From contig CAZVUO010000001.1 of the NCBI GenBank assembly GCA_964630235.1, forward strand, positions 1,123,145-1,187,144: 64,000 nt of DNA, in the 5' to 3' direction. This document shows, one piece after another, positions 43,004 through 51,662 of this stretch. Each line of letters starts with the position of its first letter. Position 1 is the first letter of the stretch. Under the pieces are notes generated by a model, which did not search any database, was not told where the DNA came from, and was given only the letters and a program-made list of their open reading frames with translations. The position numbers and the translations under genes were made by a program. This DNA comes from JBFLYH01 sp964630235 (GTDB lineage: Bacteria > Oederibacteriota > JAAXVQ01 > JAUVAV01).

Positions 43004-43055
43004 ATCATGAACTTAACAGAATGAACGCATTGCATAAACGCTTGGTGAGGGCAAA

Positions 43056-43826
43056 TTGAAGTACAGCTACGGCTGGAGTTACGCGAACGCCGGCGCGGCC
43101 GTGGCTCCGAAGAAGACCCGGGCCCGCCGGGAAAACCGCCGGGTCAGGAAGCTGCGCCTGGATACCCGGGCCAACGGCGAAATGGCGGGGCGGACCGGGC
43201 GCATGCTGGTGGCCTTGACATTGGTGGCGCTGAGCCTCGTGGTGCTGGGCAAGGAAGAGGCTCTTCGGCAGGAAGCGGAGAGAATAGCGGCCGGAGGGGC
43301 GGCGACCCTGCGGCAATTTTTCATGGCGGCGGAGCGGGAGGCCACCGCGCCCGTCCCGGCGCCGGCTGCCGCCCAGGCCAAACCGCTGGCCCTGATTTCG
43401 GACAAAGGGCTGTTTGTGCTGGACGAAAAAGGCGGTTTGTGGCCGCTGTCCGCGTCTTTGCCGGCCGATCTGCCGGTGCTGACCGGGCTCACGGTGCGGG
43501 AGGAGCCCGGCAACCTGGGCGTTGTGCTCAGGAGCAACGTGGACCGGGATCTGCTGTCCCAGCTGCTGGCCGTGCCGTACCAGGCCCAGCTGTCCGAGAT
43601 CCACTGGGGCGAGCCCGAAGGGCTGGTGCTCTATACCCGGGACGGCGTGAAGGTGTGGCTCGATCCCGGGCCTTCCCTGGGCCGGGACCTGCGCCGGCTG
43701 GGGGCCGTGCTCGGGGACATTTGGGCCAAAGGAAAACGTATCGCCGTCGTGGACCTGCGGTACGACCAACAAGTGGTGGTGCGGCCGAAAAGCGCGCCGT
43801 CAGCTTTGCGAAAAGAAACGAGGTGA
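43056..43826 (+). CDS. ftsQ: FtsQ-like division protein without a visible POTRA domain
   Basis: FtsQ is a single-span divisome protein that binds FtsB/FtsL. The 256-residue product has a basic tail of about 45 residues, a membrane span (MLVALTLVALSLVVL), a short helix, an Ala/Pro linker, then a C-terminal part matching the FtsQ beta domain: LISDKGLFVLDEKG, LPVLTGL, GLVLYTRDGVKVWLD and VVDLRYDQQVVV. The POTRA domain that should follow the span seems missing. TTG at 43056 is preceded by GGTGAGG. Position between ddl and ftsA supports the call; ftsA follows after four bases. Confidence 0.78.
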   Translation: MKYSYGWSYANAGAAVAPKKTRARRENRRVRKLRLDTRANGEMAGRTGRMLVALTLVALSLVVLGKEEALRQEAERIAAGGAATLRQFFMAAEREATAPVPAPAAAQAKPLALISDKGLFVLDEKGGLWPLSASLPADLPVLTGLTVREEPGNLGVVLRSNVDRDLLSQLLAVPYQAQLSEIHWGEPEGLVLYTRDGVKVWLDPGPSLGRDLRRLGAVLGDIWAKGKRIAVVDLRYDQQVVVRPKSAPSALRKETR

Positions 43827-43830
43827 GGGC

Positions 43831-45078
43831 ATGGCGAAGGACCTGCAGGAGAACATCATTGTCGGGCTGGACCTGGGAACGACAAAGATCTGCGCCTTGA
43901 TCGCCGAAGTCCAAGCCGGGGGGCTGGTCAATATCCTGGGCGTGGGCGTTAAACCCTCCAAGGGACTGCGCAAGGGCGTGGTGGTCAATATTGAAAACAC
44001 CATCGAATCCGTCAAGGCTGCGGTGGCCGAAGCCGAACGCATGGCCGGCGTGCATGTGGGTTCGGTGTTCGCCGGCATCGCGGGCGGCCATATCAAAGGC
44101 CTGAATTCGCACGGCGTGATCGCGGTTTCGCGCAAAGACAAGGAAATTTCCCAGGAAGACGTGGACCGGGTCATTGACGCCGCCAAAGCCATCGCCCTGC
44201 CCCTGGACCGCGAAGTGATCCACGTCATCCCCCAGGAATTCATCGTGGACAGCCAGGACGGCATCAAAGAGCCGGTGGGCATGTCCGGCGTGCGGCTGGA
44301 GGCGGAGGTGCACATTGTCACTGGCGCCGTGACCAGCGTGCAGAACATCATCAAGAGCGTGGAGCGCGCCGGGTACGCGGTCGAGGACATCGTGCTCCAG
44401 CCTCTGGCCAGCGCCGAAGCCGTGCTCACGCCGGACGAGCGGGAACTGGGCGTGATCCTGGTGGATATCGGCGGCGGCACCACCGACATCGCGATTTTCA
44501 TCGAGGGCTCGCTCTGGCACTCCAGCGTGATCGCCATCGGCGGCAACCAGCTCACCGCGGACGTCGCCATCGGCCTGCGCACGCCCAATCATGAGGCCGA
44601 GGAGATCAAGCGCAAGTACGGCTGCGCCCTGGTCTCCCAGGTGGACGAAGGGCAGGAGATCATGGTGCCGGGCGTGGGCGGGCGGCCGCAGCGCTCCCTG
44701 CTGCGGCGCGAACTCGCCGAGATCATCCAGCCCCGCATGGAGGAGATCTTCGAACTCGTGGACATGGAGATCAAGAAAAACGGGTTTGAGGAAAAGGCCG
44801 CGGCCGGGGTGGTGCTCACCGGAGGGGCCTCCCTCCTGGCCGGCACCGAAGCCTTGGCCGAGGAAATCCTGAAAGTGCCGGTGCGGGTGGGCGTGCCCAA
44901 GAACATCACGGGACTGATTGACAGCGTGACCGCGCCGCAGTTCGCCACGGCCGTGGGCCTGGTGCACTTCGGCGCCCAGAGCCGTCCGGCCGGGCGCCAT
45001 CCCCGCTTTGACAACGAGAGGAACTTGTTCCACCGCACGCTGGAACGGATGAAGGAATGGTTTTCAGACTATTTTTAA
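43831..45078 (+). CDS. ftsA: cell division protein FtsA
   Basis: FtsA is an actin-like ATPase that tethers FtsZ to the membrane. The 415-residue product shows GLDLGTTKICALIAEV, the inserted 1C region around NSHGVIAVSRKDKEIS, VDIGGGTTDIAIF, VLTGGASLLAG and, at the very end, an amphipathic HRTLERMKEWFSDYF helix that is the membrane-targeting sequence. A purine-rich GAGGTGAGGG precedes ATG at 43831. It is separated from ftsZ by 123 bases with two hairpins. Confidence 0.97.
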   Translation: MAKDLQENIIVGLDLGTTKICALIAEVQAGGLVNILGVGVKPSKGLRKGVVVNIENTIESVKAAVAEAERMAGVHVGSVFAGIAGGHIKGLNSHGVIAVSRKDKEISQEDVDRVIDAAKAIALPLDREVIHVIPQEFIVDSQDGIKEPVGMSGVRLEAEVHIVTGAVTSVQNIIKSVERAGYAVEDIVLQPLASAEAVLTPDERELGVILVDIGGGTTDIAIFIEGSLWHSSVIAIGGNQLTADVAIGLRTPNHEAEEIKRKYGCALVSQVDEGQEIMVPGVGGRPQRSLLRRELAEIIQPRMEEIFELVDMEIKKNGFEEKAAAGVVLTGGASLLAGTEALAEEILKVPVRVGVPKNITGLIDSVTAPQFATAVGLVHFGAQSRPAGRHPRFDNERNLFHRTLERMKEWFSDYF

Positions 45079-45121
45079 CCAAGGACGGCAGTCCGCGCAG
45101 TCAAGGGATTGCCTTGTTATT

Positions 45122-45175
45122 CCTCTCCCCCGGCGGGAGAGGGCGAAGGTGATCCCCTCCCGCGCTGGGGAGGGG
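45122..45175. repeat. two tandem GC-rich hairpins between ftsA and ftsZ
   Basis: Hairpin one pairs 45122-45129 with 45135-45142 (cctctccc/gggagagg); hairpin two pairs 45154-45161 with 45168-45175 (cccctccc/gggagggg). They sit ten bases ahead of the ftsZ ribosome-binding site and are not followed by T tracts. They could set the ratio of FtsA to FtsZ by mRNA processing or stability; this is inference. Confidence 0.7.
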
Positions 45176-45201
45176 AATTAAACCGAGGAGGATTCACCAC
45201 C

Positions 45202-46353
45202 ATGCGTTTTGATATGGCAGAAGATCTTTCGGAGCTGACGGCGAAGATCAAGGTCATCGGGGTCGGTGGCGCTGGCAACAACGCGGTCAACCGCATGATT
45301 GACATCGGCATCCGCGGGGTGGAGTTCGTGTCCGTGAACACGGACGCCCAGGACCTTCTGGGCTCCAAGGCCACGCACCGCATCCAGATCGGACAGCAGC
45401 TGACGAGCGGCCTGGGAGCGGGCGCGGACCCCGAGGTGGGGCGCAAGGCCGCCCTGGAAAGCATGGAAGAGCTGTCCGCGGCCATCGCCGGCGCGCACAT
45501 GGTCTTCATCACCGCGGGCCTGGGCGGCGGCACCGGCACCGGCGCGGCGCCGGTGGTTGCGGAGCTGGCGCGCAAACAGGGCTCCCTGGTGGTGGCCGTG
45601 GTCAGCCGGCCGTTCTCGTTTGAAGGCCGCACCCGCAAGCAGCAGGCCGACAGCGGCTACGCGGCGCTGCGGGAGACCGCGGACACCGTGATCGCGGTGC
45701 CCAACGAACGCCTCCTTCAAGTCGTGAACCGTCAGACCACGATGATTGACGCGTTCCGCTATGCAGATGACGTCCTCCGGCAGGCGGTGCAGAGCATCGC
45801 CGAGCTGATCACGGTTCCCGGGATTATCAACCTGGATTTTGCCGACATCAAAACCGTTATGTCGGAAATGGGCGGAGCCCTCATGGGCACCGGCACCGCT
45901 TCCGGCGAAGAACGGTCTCTGAAAGCCGCCCGGGCCGCCATCTCCAGTCCCCTGCTGGAGGACGTCAACATTTCGGGGGCCAAGGGTCTTCTGATCAACA
46001 TCACCGGCGGGAAGACCCTGACCCTGCATGAAGCCACGGAAGCCTCGAACGAAGTGTACGAGTGCGCCGGCAAGGACGCCAACGTCATTTTCGGCACGGT
46101 GATTGACGACAGCCTCAATGATGAGGTCAAGATCACGGTCATCGCCACGGGGTTCGAAACGCACGAGAAACCGCAGGAGAAGGAAACGCTGCGCTACCGC
46201 GGCAGCCGCAACCTGGATTTGCAGTCCTACCTGAAAGCCCGGGAAACGCAGCGGCGCAGTGGCGCGCCGGACCAGTTGGCGCTCGACGCGGAAACGCTGG
46301 AACTCGACCTGGACATCCCGACGTTTCTCCGCCGTAAAATCGAGGTGAAGTAG
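45202..46353 (+). CDS. ftsZ: cell division protein FtsZ
   Basis: FtsZ is the tubulin-like GTPase that forms the division ring. The 383-residue product has GVGGAGNNAVNRM, SVNTDAQDL, the tubulin signature AGLGGGTGTGAAPVVA, NLDFADIKTVM and GVATGF-like VIATGFETHE. After a short charged linker it ends in LDIPTFLRRK, the conserved peptide that binds FtsA and other partners. ATG at 45202 has AGGAGG ten bases upstream. The amidase gene begins four bases after its stop. Confidence 0.98.
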   Translation: MRFDMAEDLSELTAKIKVIGVGGAGNNAVNRMIDIGIRGVEFVSVNTDAQDLLGSKATHRIQIGQQLTSGLGAGADPEVGRKAALESMEELSAAIAGAHMVFITAGLGGGTGTGAAPVVAELARKQGSLVVAVVSRPFSFEGRTRKQQADSGYAALRETADTVIAVPNERLLQVVNRQTTMIDAFRYADDVLRQAVQSIAELITVPGIINLDFADIKTVMSEMGGALMGTGTASGEERSLKAARAAISSPLLEDVNISGAKGLLINITGGKTLTLHEATEASNEVYECAGKDANVIFGTVIDDSLNDEVKITVIATGFETHEKPQEKETLRYRGSRNLDLQSYLKARETQRRSGAPDQLALDAETLELDLDIPTFLRRKIEVK

Positions 46354-46356
46354 CGC

Positions 46357-47505
46357 ATGCAGACGGTTCGTCGGTGGATCATCGCGGCGGCGGCCTTGGT
46401 CGCGGCAAGCGCGCCGGGCGGGCACGCGCTGGCCGTGGACAATTCGGTCCTGCGGCTGGAGGCGGCCAACCGGCCGGGCATCACCCTCCCGCTCGCCGTC
46501 GAAGGCGGCAGGGCCTATCTCCCCCTGCGCCCGGCCGTGGAATACTTCGGCGGGAAAACCACCTGGCAGGCCGCGAACCAGCGGGTGCTGGTGCAGGGTC
46601 TGAACGGACGCTCCGCCAGCTTGCATCTCGGTTTGACCAGGTCGGTGCTGGACCGGACCCAACTGGTGCGTCTGCCCGCGAGTCCCAAGCTGCTGCGGGG
46701 ACAGGTGGTGGTGACGCCTGAAACCCTGGCGGTTCTCTGGCGCCAGTTGGACGCGCAGGCTCCGGTTTATGACCCGCAGCGCGGTCTGCTCGCGGTCGGC
46801 GCCAGCCGCGCGGCCCCTGGCGCGGAGTCCAAACCCGCCGCGCCCGCGGCCAAACCCCTGATCGTCCTGGATCCCGGCCACGGAGGTAAGGACCCCGGGG
46901 CCATCGGCCCTTCCGGGCTGAAGGAAAAAGTCGTCACCCTGGAAGTCGCCCTTGGGCTGCGCGCGCTGCTGGAGGCGCGAGGCTTCCGGGTGCTGCTGAC
47001 AAGGTCCGACGACACGTATATCTCCCTCCAGCGCCGGGCCGAAATCGCCAACCAGGCCAAGGCCGACCTGTTCGTTTCCATCCACGCCAACGCCTCCCGG
47101 AACAGGGAAGCCATGGGCAGCCAGGTGTTTATCTACAACCGGGAAGCCTCCTCCCACCAGGCCGCGGAAGCGGCCCGTCTGGAGAACCAGGACGCCAATT
47201 ATCTGGAGATCATCAAAGACGATCTGCGCCAGGCCGTCCACGAGGAAGCCAGCATCACCGCCGGAGGGCTGGTGAGCCAGCAGTTTGAAACCATCGGACT
47301 GACCGTGAAGCACATCGAGCGGGCGCCGTTTTTCGTTCTGGCCAAATCCCACATGCCGTCCATTCTGGTCGAGACCGCTTTTATCAGCAACACCACGGAA
47401 GAAGGCAAGTTGCGCAGCCGCGCGTTCTGCAAGCGCCTGGCCGAAGTCATTGACCGGGGCTTGACCGGTTATTACCGTGAGCGGCTCTCCGAGAAGGCCA
47501 ATTGA
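46357..47505 (+). CDS. N-acetylmuramoyl-L-alanine amidase (Amidase_3) with N-terminal stalk domain
   Basis: The enzyme would cut the bond between MurNAc and the stem peptide, usually to split daughter cells. The 382-residue product has a signal peptide (IIAAAALVAASAPGGHA), a domain of about 115 residues resembling copper-amine-oxidase N-terminal-like domains (PLAVEGGRAYLPLRPAVEYFG), an Ala/Pro linker, and an Amidase_3 domain with zinc ligands in LDPGHGGKDPGA, the LKEK glutamate and SIHANAS, and catalytic glutamate in ILVETAFISN. It follows ftsZ by three bases, so co-transcription with the division genes is likely. Confidence 0.92.
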   Translation: MQTVRRWIIAAAALVAASAPGGHALAVDNSVLRLEAANRPGITLPLAVEGGRAYLPLRPAVEYFGGKTTWQAANQRVLVQGLNGRSASLHLGLTRSVLDRTQLVRLPASPKLLRGQVVVTPETLAVLWRQLDAQAPVYDPQRGLLAVGASRAAPGAESKPAAPAAKPLIVLDPGHGGKDPGAIGPSGLKEKVVTLEVALGLRALLEARGFRVLLTRSDDTYISLQRRAEIANQAKADLFVSIHANASRNREAMGSQVFIYNREASSHQAAEAARLENQDANYLEIIKDDLRQAVHEEASITAGGLVSQQFETIGLTVKHIERAPFFVLAKSHMPSILVETAFISNTTEEGKLRSRAFCKRLAEVIDRGLTGYYRERLSEKAN

Positions 47506-47593
47506 CACTCCCGAACATCCGGATTTATAATAGACCCCGCTGATTATTCCGGCGCGGAGCTTGAGGGCGACAGCGGCGGGGAAAGGTCGAAGC

Positions 47594-48670
47594 ATGCCCA
47601 AGACAATATGGAACACCTGCTGGATGCTCCTGCTGCTGGCAGGCGGATGCGCCGCGCCGATGACCCCGCCGCTGGAATGCCAGCCTGAATGCGATCCGCT
47701 GGTGCGCCAGCGCGTCCGCGTCGGGTACAATCCCATCGGTTTGGCGGTCACCGCGGACGGGCAGTGGCTGTACGCGGCCAACAGCGGCAGCAATTCCGTT
47801 TCCAAAATCAACACCCAAACCTTGCAGGTCGTCTCCACCATCCAGGTGAACGGCAATCCGGTCTGGGTTACCTTGGGTTCCGGCCAGCAGGTGGTGTATG
47901 TAACCGCCCGGCAAGGCCGGAGCCTCAATTTGATCAGCAAGGAAGGGAATTATTTGATCGCGGCCATTGACCTGCCCTATCCCCCGGAGAAAGTCGCGGT
48001 GGATCCCGAGGAAAAAACGGCTTATGTAACCAGCGGGTTCGCGTCTTACCTGACCGTGGTGGACCTGGTTAAACAGCGCGTCCGGCAGACGATCGCCACC
48101 AGCACGGAGTGCCTGGGCGTGGCCGTATCCCCGGACGGGCAGTTCGTCTACGTGGGAACGCGTTCGTCGCGCTACAACCTCCTGATTTATTCGACCCGCG
48201 AACAGACCATGGTCTCGCGGACCAACGCCGGGTCGGTCCCCGGCGCCATCGCGTTCGGCTCGGGCGGGGAATACGCCTATACCGCCAATCATGAGTCCGA
48301 CGATGTGACCGTGATCCACGTGCCGACCCAGCATCCCGTGCTCACGCTGCCCGTGGGGCAGGCGCCCATGGACCTGGCGGTGTCACCCAGCGGCCAGTAT
48401 GTCTATGTGACCTGCCAGCTGGACAATACCGTGGCGATTCTCGACACAACCCAGCACGCGGTCGTCTACCGGATCAGGCTGGATGTCACGCCCTGGGGCG
48501 TGGTTTTCCTGCCGGACGGCACCCGGGCTTACGTGGCGAACTATCTGGATAAATGGACCGGACAGAACCGCATGGAAATTTCCGGGCCGCAGCTGACCCT
48601 GGGCACCGGCGCATCCAGCCGGGTGAACAACAATACGGTGATCGTCCTGGACACGCAGAAATACCGCTGA
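47594..48670 (+). CDS. YVTN beta-propeller lipoprotein
   Basis: A 358-residue exported lipoprotein: hydrophobic signal LLLLAGG followed by cysteine 19 (lipobox LAGGC), then about seven beta-propeller blades of the YVTN type, each with a core like GLAVTADGQWLYAANSGSNSVSKIN or DLAVSPSGQYVYVTCQLDNTVAILD. Such proteins act as binding scaffolds on the cell surface or outer membrane; the ligand is unknown. ATG at 47594 gives the lipobox at the right distance. It is separated from the amidase by 88 bases containing a TATAAT at 47526. glgA follows after 35 bases. Confidence 0.85.
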   Translation: MPKTIWNTCWMLLLLAGGCAAPMTPPLECQPECDPLVRQRVRVGYNPIGLAVTADGQWLYAANSGSNSVSKINTQTLQVVSTIQVNGNPVWVTLGSGQQVVYVTARQGRSLNLISKEGNYLIAAIDLPYPPEKVAVDPEEKTAYVTSGFASYLTVVDLVKQRVRQTIATSTECLGVAVSPDGQFVYVGTRSSRYNLLIYSTREQTMVSRTNAGSVPGAIAFGSGGEYAYTANHESDDVTVIHVPTQHPVLTLPVGQAPMDLAVSPSGQYVYVTCQLDNTVAILDTTQHAVVYRIRLDVTPWGVVFLPDGTRAYVANYLDKWTGQNRMEISGPQLTLGTGASSRVNNNTVIVLDTQKYR

Positions 48671-48705
48671 CGACAGCCACCTGACCTGTGGGGAATGCCG
48701 AACAG

Positions 48706-50166
48706 ATGAACATCCTCTTTCCCGTCTCCGAATGCGTGCCCTTCGCCAAAACCGGCGGACTCGCCGATGTGGCGCAAGCCCTGCCCGAGGCCCTGCGGCG
48801 CCTGGGACACACGGTGCACGTGGTCATGCCCCTGTACCGGCGGGTTTGGGACGCGGGCGTGCCGCTGGTCAAACCTTCCCGTTTTCTCCCCGTGCCCATG
48901 GGCGCCGGCACTCTGCACACGGAGGTCTGGCAGGCGCGCGGCAACGTTCACTTTCTCCGCTACGATCCCTACTACAGCCGGCCGGGACTGTACCAGGCCA
49001 TGGACGCGGAGTATCCGGACAACGACCAGCGTTTTCTCCTGCTGTGCCGGGGAGCCCTGGAGCTCGGTAAGCAGCTTGGGTTGGCTTGGGACGTGGTCCA
49101 TGTGCACGACTGGCATACCGGTTTGATACCGGCCTATCTCAAAACCCTGTACGCCCAGGAACCGGCTTACCGCCGGGCGCGCAGCCTGATCACCATCCAT
49201 AACCTGGCCTACCAGGGCCATTTTCCTCCCAAAAGTCTGGCCGCTACCGGGCTGCCGCAGGGATTGTTCACGCCCGATGGCCTGGAGTTCTACGGCGGCT
49301 TGAATTTCCTCAAGAGCGGGCTCATGTTCGCGGACGCGATCAATACCGTTTCCCCGACCTACGCGCGCGAGATCCAGACGCCGGAGCTGGGTTGCGGGCT
49401 GGACGGCGTATTGCGGTTCAGGCACGCGGAGCTGTACGGTATTTTGAACGGTGTGGATTACGGACTGTGGGACCCGTCCCACGACCCCCATCTGCCGGTC
49501 CAATTCAGCCCCGGCCACGTGGAGGGAAAACAGCAGGTGAAGACCGCGCTGCTCCACGAACTGGGGCTTTATCCGCTGGAGCGCGCGCCCCTGCTGGGCA
49601 TGGTCAGCAGGCTGAGCGACCAGAAGGGGTTTGACCTGCTGGCCCAAGTCATGGAGAAGTTGATGCAGCTGGATATCCAGCTGGCGATTCTTGGCGTGGG
49701 CGCCAAGAAATACCATGATTTTTTCCTGAAAATGAAGGCGAAATTCCCGCGCAAATTCGCCCTGGTGCTTGAGTTCAATGACCCTCTGGCGCACCGTATT
49801 TACGCCGGATCCGACCTCTTTCTCATGCCCAGTCAGTTCGAACCGTGCGGGTTGGGCCAGCTGATCAGCTTGCGCTACGGCAGCATCCCCTTGGTGCGCC
49901 ATACCGGCGGCCTGGCGGACACCATCGAAAATTACCAGAACGGGCAGGGGAACGGCTTCAGTTTCAAGGCCTATAGCGGCGAGGCGCTGCTGTTGTCCAT
50001 CCGGCGGGCCGTGGAGGTCTATCACCGCAAGCCGGAGTGGCTGGATCTGGTGCGCGCGGCCATGAAGTGCGATTTCTCCTGGGACCGCTCGGCGCGGGAA
50101 TATGACAAGCTGTACCAGCACTTGACCGTGCCACCCGCGACCCGCAAGGGGAAACGCGCCTCCTAG
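48706..50166 (+). CDS. glgA: glycogen synthase (ADP-glucose type, GT5)
   Basis: GlgA transfers glucose from ADP-glucose to a growing alpha-1,4-glucan. The 486-residue product has NILFPVSECVPFAKTGGLADV (with the KTGGL loop), HVHDWHTGLIPAYL, TIHNLAYQG, the NGVDYGLWDP block, SRLSDQKGFDLL and EPCGLGQLISLRYG with HTGGLADT. ATG at 48706 gives the usual start; GTG at 48688 is possible. With the GT35-like and GH57-like domains in the giant gene and the GH65 fusion, it suggests an active glucan economy. Confidence 0.95.
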   Translation: MNILFPVSECVPFAKTGGLADVAQALPEALRRLGHTVHVVMPLYRRVWDAGVPLVKPSRFLPVPMGAGTLHTEVWQARGNVHFLRYDPYYSRPGLYQAMDAEYPDNDQRFLLLCRGALELGKQLGLAWDVVHVHDWHTGLIPAYLKTLYAQEPAYRRARSLITIHNLAYQGHFPPKSLAATGLPQGLFTPDGLEFYGGLNFLKSGLMFADAINTVSPTYAREIQTPELGCGLDGVLRFRHAELYGILNGVDYGLWDPSHDPHLPVQFSPGHVEGKQQVKTALLHELGLYPLERAPLLGMVSRLSDQKGFDLLAQVMEKLMQLDIQLAILGVGAKKYHDFFLKMKAKFPRKFALVLEFNDPLAHRIYAGSDLFLMPSQFEPCGLGQLISLRYGSIPLVRHTGGLADTIENYQNGQGNGFSFKAYSGEALLLSIRRAVEVYHRKPEWLDLVRAAMKCDFSWDRSAREYDKLYQHLTVPPATRKGKRAS

Positions 50167-50183
50167 CCGCCGCTTAAAAAAGC

Positions 50184-50212
50184 TTGCACAATACTCCGGT
50201 ATCTTTTATATT
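50184..50212 (+). promoter_or_regulatory. promoter upstream of tRNA-Glu
   Basis: TTGCAC at 50184-50189 and TATATT at 50207-50212 with a 17-bp spacer, just after the glgA stop. The tRNA starts about 175 bases later, so the transcript would have a long leader. Confidence 0.55.
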
Positions 50213-50393
50213 AAGCAACCATTTTTCCTGCAACGCCTAAGACTCCGGGATTGACGGAGACCACAGCCACACCAGGCGTTTCCCGCCCACGGCAGCGGGA
50301 CCAGAAAAGGGCAGGATGTCGCCCTGCCAAGTGGGCCGGAGACTCAAGATTAGTAGGGGTGCCCGGCCTTCGGCCGGGGGCTCCATCCAGATC
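50213..50393 (+). other. structured GC-rich leader between promoter and tRNA-Glu
   Basis: No open frame of interest. It contains a compact hairpin, gcccggccttcggccgggggc at about 50361-50381, and GGGCAGGATGTCGCCCTGCC at 50309-50328 pairing on itself. It could be only a processed leader, or a small RNA; I do not recognise a known family. Confidence 0.35.
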
Positions 50394-50469
50394 GTCCCCG
50401 TCGTCTAGTGGTCTAGGACATCGCCCTTTCACGGCGATGACACGGGTTCGAATCCCGTCGGGGACGCCA
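50394..50469 (+). tRNA. tRNA-Glu (anticodon UUC)
   Basis: A full 76-base cloverleaf with encoded CCA. Acceptor gtccccg pairs with cggggac, the anticodon stem tcgcc/ggcga encloses ctttcac with anticodon TTC, and the T arm has gggttcgaatccc. It is alone, with its own promoter candidate and a strong terminator. Confidence 0.96.
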
Positions 50470-50473
50470 GCAT

Positions 50474-50506
50474 AAAAAAACCGCCGCATCTGCGGCGGTT
50501 TTTTTA
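50474..50506 (+). terminator. intrinsic terminator after tRNA-Glu
   Basis: ccgccgca (50481-50488) and tgcggcgg (50491-50498) form a tight stem, flanked by seven A on the left and seven T on the right, so it could stop transcription from both sides. Confidence 0.9.
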
Positions 50507-50511
50507 TGCCG

Positions 50512-50625
50512 AGCAGGGGAGAGGCGATAGGCGAAAGGGGAGCAGGGCTCAAAAACCCTCAAACCACCGTCTGGATCGCCAATCCTCCCCTGCGGTCCCC
50601 TTTCCCCTCTCGCCTATCGTCTTTT
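50512..50625. repeat. imperfect inverted repeat after tRNA-Glu
   Basis: A stretch with ggcgataggcgaaaggggag near 50523 is nearly complementary to the right stretch tcccctttcccctctcgcc near 50596 that runs into tatcg. The arms are about 22 bp with small gaps. It marks the start of an AT-rich patch that continues to about 51650. Confidence 0.5.
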
Positions 50626-50701
50626 GATTTTTAATTTATTTTTTAGCATATTTTCCCCTCACCTTCTGTCTAAACAATTACTACCTAGGAGGTGTCTTCA
50701 G

Positions 50702-51091
50702 TTGACCTTCATCTTCGAAAGGCTGGATGTGTATCAGAAATCTGTCGATTTGGCTGCCGAAATCTCGATGTTTACCGAATCGCTACCCAGGGGAACCTAT
50801 TATCTATCAGACCAATTAAACCGCGCCGCCTTATCCGTTGTAGCGAATATAGCCGAGGGAAATGGACGATGGCATGCGAATGACAAGAAGTCCTTTTTCT
50901 GGATCGCGAGAAGCTCGGCCCAGGAATGTGTGGCTATTTTAGAGGTTTGCTGCCGGAGGAAGTTGATTGACGACGATACGCATAAGAAATTTAAAGAGAC
51001 ATTAGAACGAATCGCCAAAATGATCTGCGGATTGATTGGCGGGATGGAAAAAAGGCATAAACAAGTTGTGGGCAGGGAAATCAAGGATTAA
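50702..51091 (+). CDS. four-helix-bundle protein (23S rRNA intervening-sequence type)
   Basis: A 129-residue helical protein: FERLDVYQKSVDLAAEI, LSDQLNRAALSVVANIAEGNGR, FFWIARSSAQECVAILEVC and a final long helix. This order matches the S23/TIGR02436 four-helix bundle family, first seen in intervening sequences of 23S rRNA genes but common as stand-alone genes near mobile or repeat regions. Its function is not known. TTG at 50702 has AGGAGG (50687-50692) nine bases upstream. The gene is markedly AT-richer than its surroundings, a sign of transfer. Confidence 0.85.
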   Translation: MTFIFERLDVYQKSVDLAAEISMFTESLPRGTYYLSDQLNRAALSVVANIAEGNGRWHANDKKSFFWIARSSAQECVAILEVCCRRKLIDDDTHKKFKETLERIAKMICGLIGGMEKRHKQVVGREIKD

Positions 51092-51102
51092 TATATGCCC
51101 AT

Positions 51103-51119
51103 CGAAAGCCGGTATCCAG
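51103..51119. repeat. 17-bp inverted repeat, left copy
   Basis: cgaaagccggtatccag is the exact reverse complement of 51663-51679. The two copies bracket the unknown gene at 51156-51629. Confidence 0.8.
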
Positions 51120-51155
51120 ATTGTCTTGTTCAAATAAAGGAATGAAGAGGTTTCT

Positions 51156-51629
51156 ATGGGTAGGAATCTGGTAAGCATTCTTGATGGATTAAAAACGGCT
51201 GATGACTTTTTCAATGCGATCTATATAAAGGCATATTCAAACTTCATTGAAGATCCGTCTGTGTTTAATGCAATGATGGCGGCGGTTTCGTGTCAGGGAT
51301 TATGTGCTTGGTTAATTGCTGAAAATAAAACAACCTGGAAGGATATCAAGGAAAATTGTAACGAACTTAGGATTTTAATTTCTTTAGCGAATCATTTCAA
51401 ACATAAGGAGGAAACTCACGATTCTTCTCGACCAATACAATTGACTCGAGCAAATGAATCTTTCGTTGACCCGGAAGGTGATTATCGTTTTGGCTCGTTT
51501 GTTGTCTATTCGGATTTGCAAACAGAGAAAGGGCTTGCGGATGGAAACAACGACTTGGAGTTAATGCTTGAATCCGCCGATCGCTATTTGCGCGGCAAAG
51601 TATTTAATACTCCAGATATTCCTTTTTGA
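51156..51629 (+). CDS. hypothetical protein in AT-rich patch
   Basis: A 157-residue product I do not recognise. It appears soluble and helical, with an ANHFKHKEETHDSS stretch rich in charged and histidine residues and a VDPEGDYRFGSFVVYS strand region. ATG at 51156 follows AAGAGG. Base composition and codon use (many A/T-ending codons) differ sharply from the rest of the window, which suggests recent transfer. It is flanked by 17-bp inverted repeats and lies 64 bases after the four-helix-bundle gene. Confidence 0.7.
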   Translation: MGRNLVSILDGLKTADDFFNAIYIKAYSNFIEDPSVFNAMMAAVSCQGLCAWLIAENKTTWKDIKENCNELRILISLANHFKHKEETHDSSRPIQLTRANESFVDPEGDYRFGSFVVYSDLQTEKGLADGNNDLELMLESADRYLRGKVFNTPDIPF

Positions 51630-51662
51630 ATTAATGTACACAATTTGACCATCTGTTTTGTC

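Noticed and set aside
47512..47531. TTGACA and TATAAT ahead of the beta-propeller lipoprotein
   Set aside because: The boxes are only 8 bp apart, so they cannot form one sigma-70 promoter; the TATAAT alone may still be a -10 with a poor -35.
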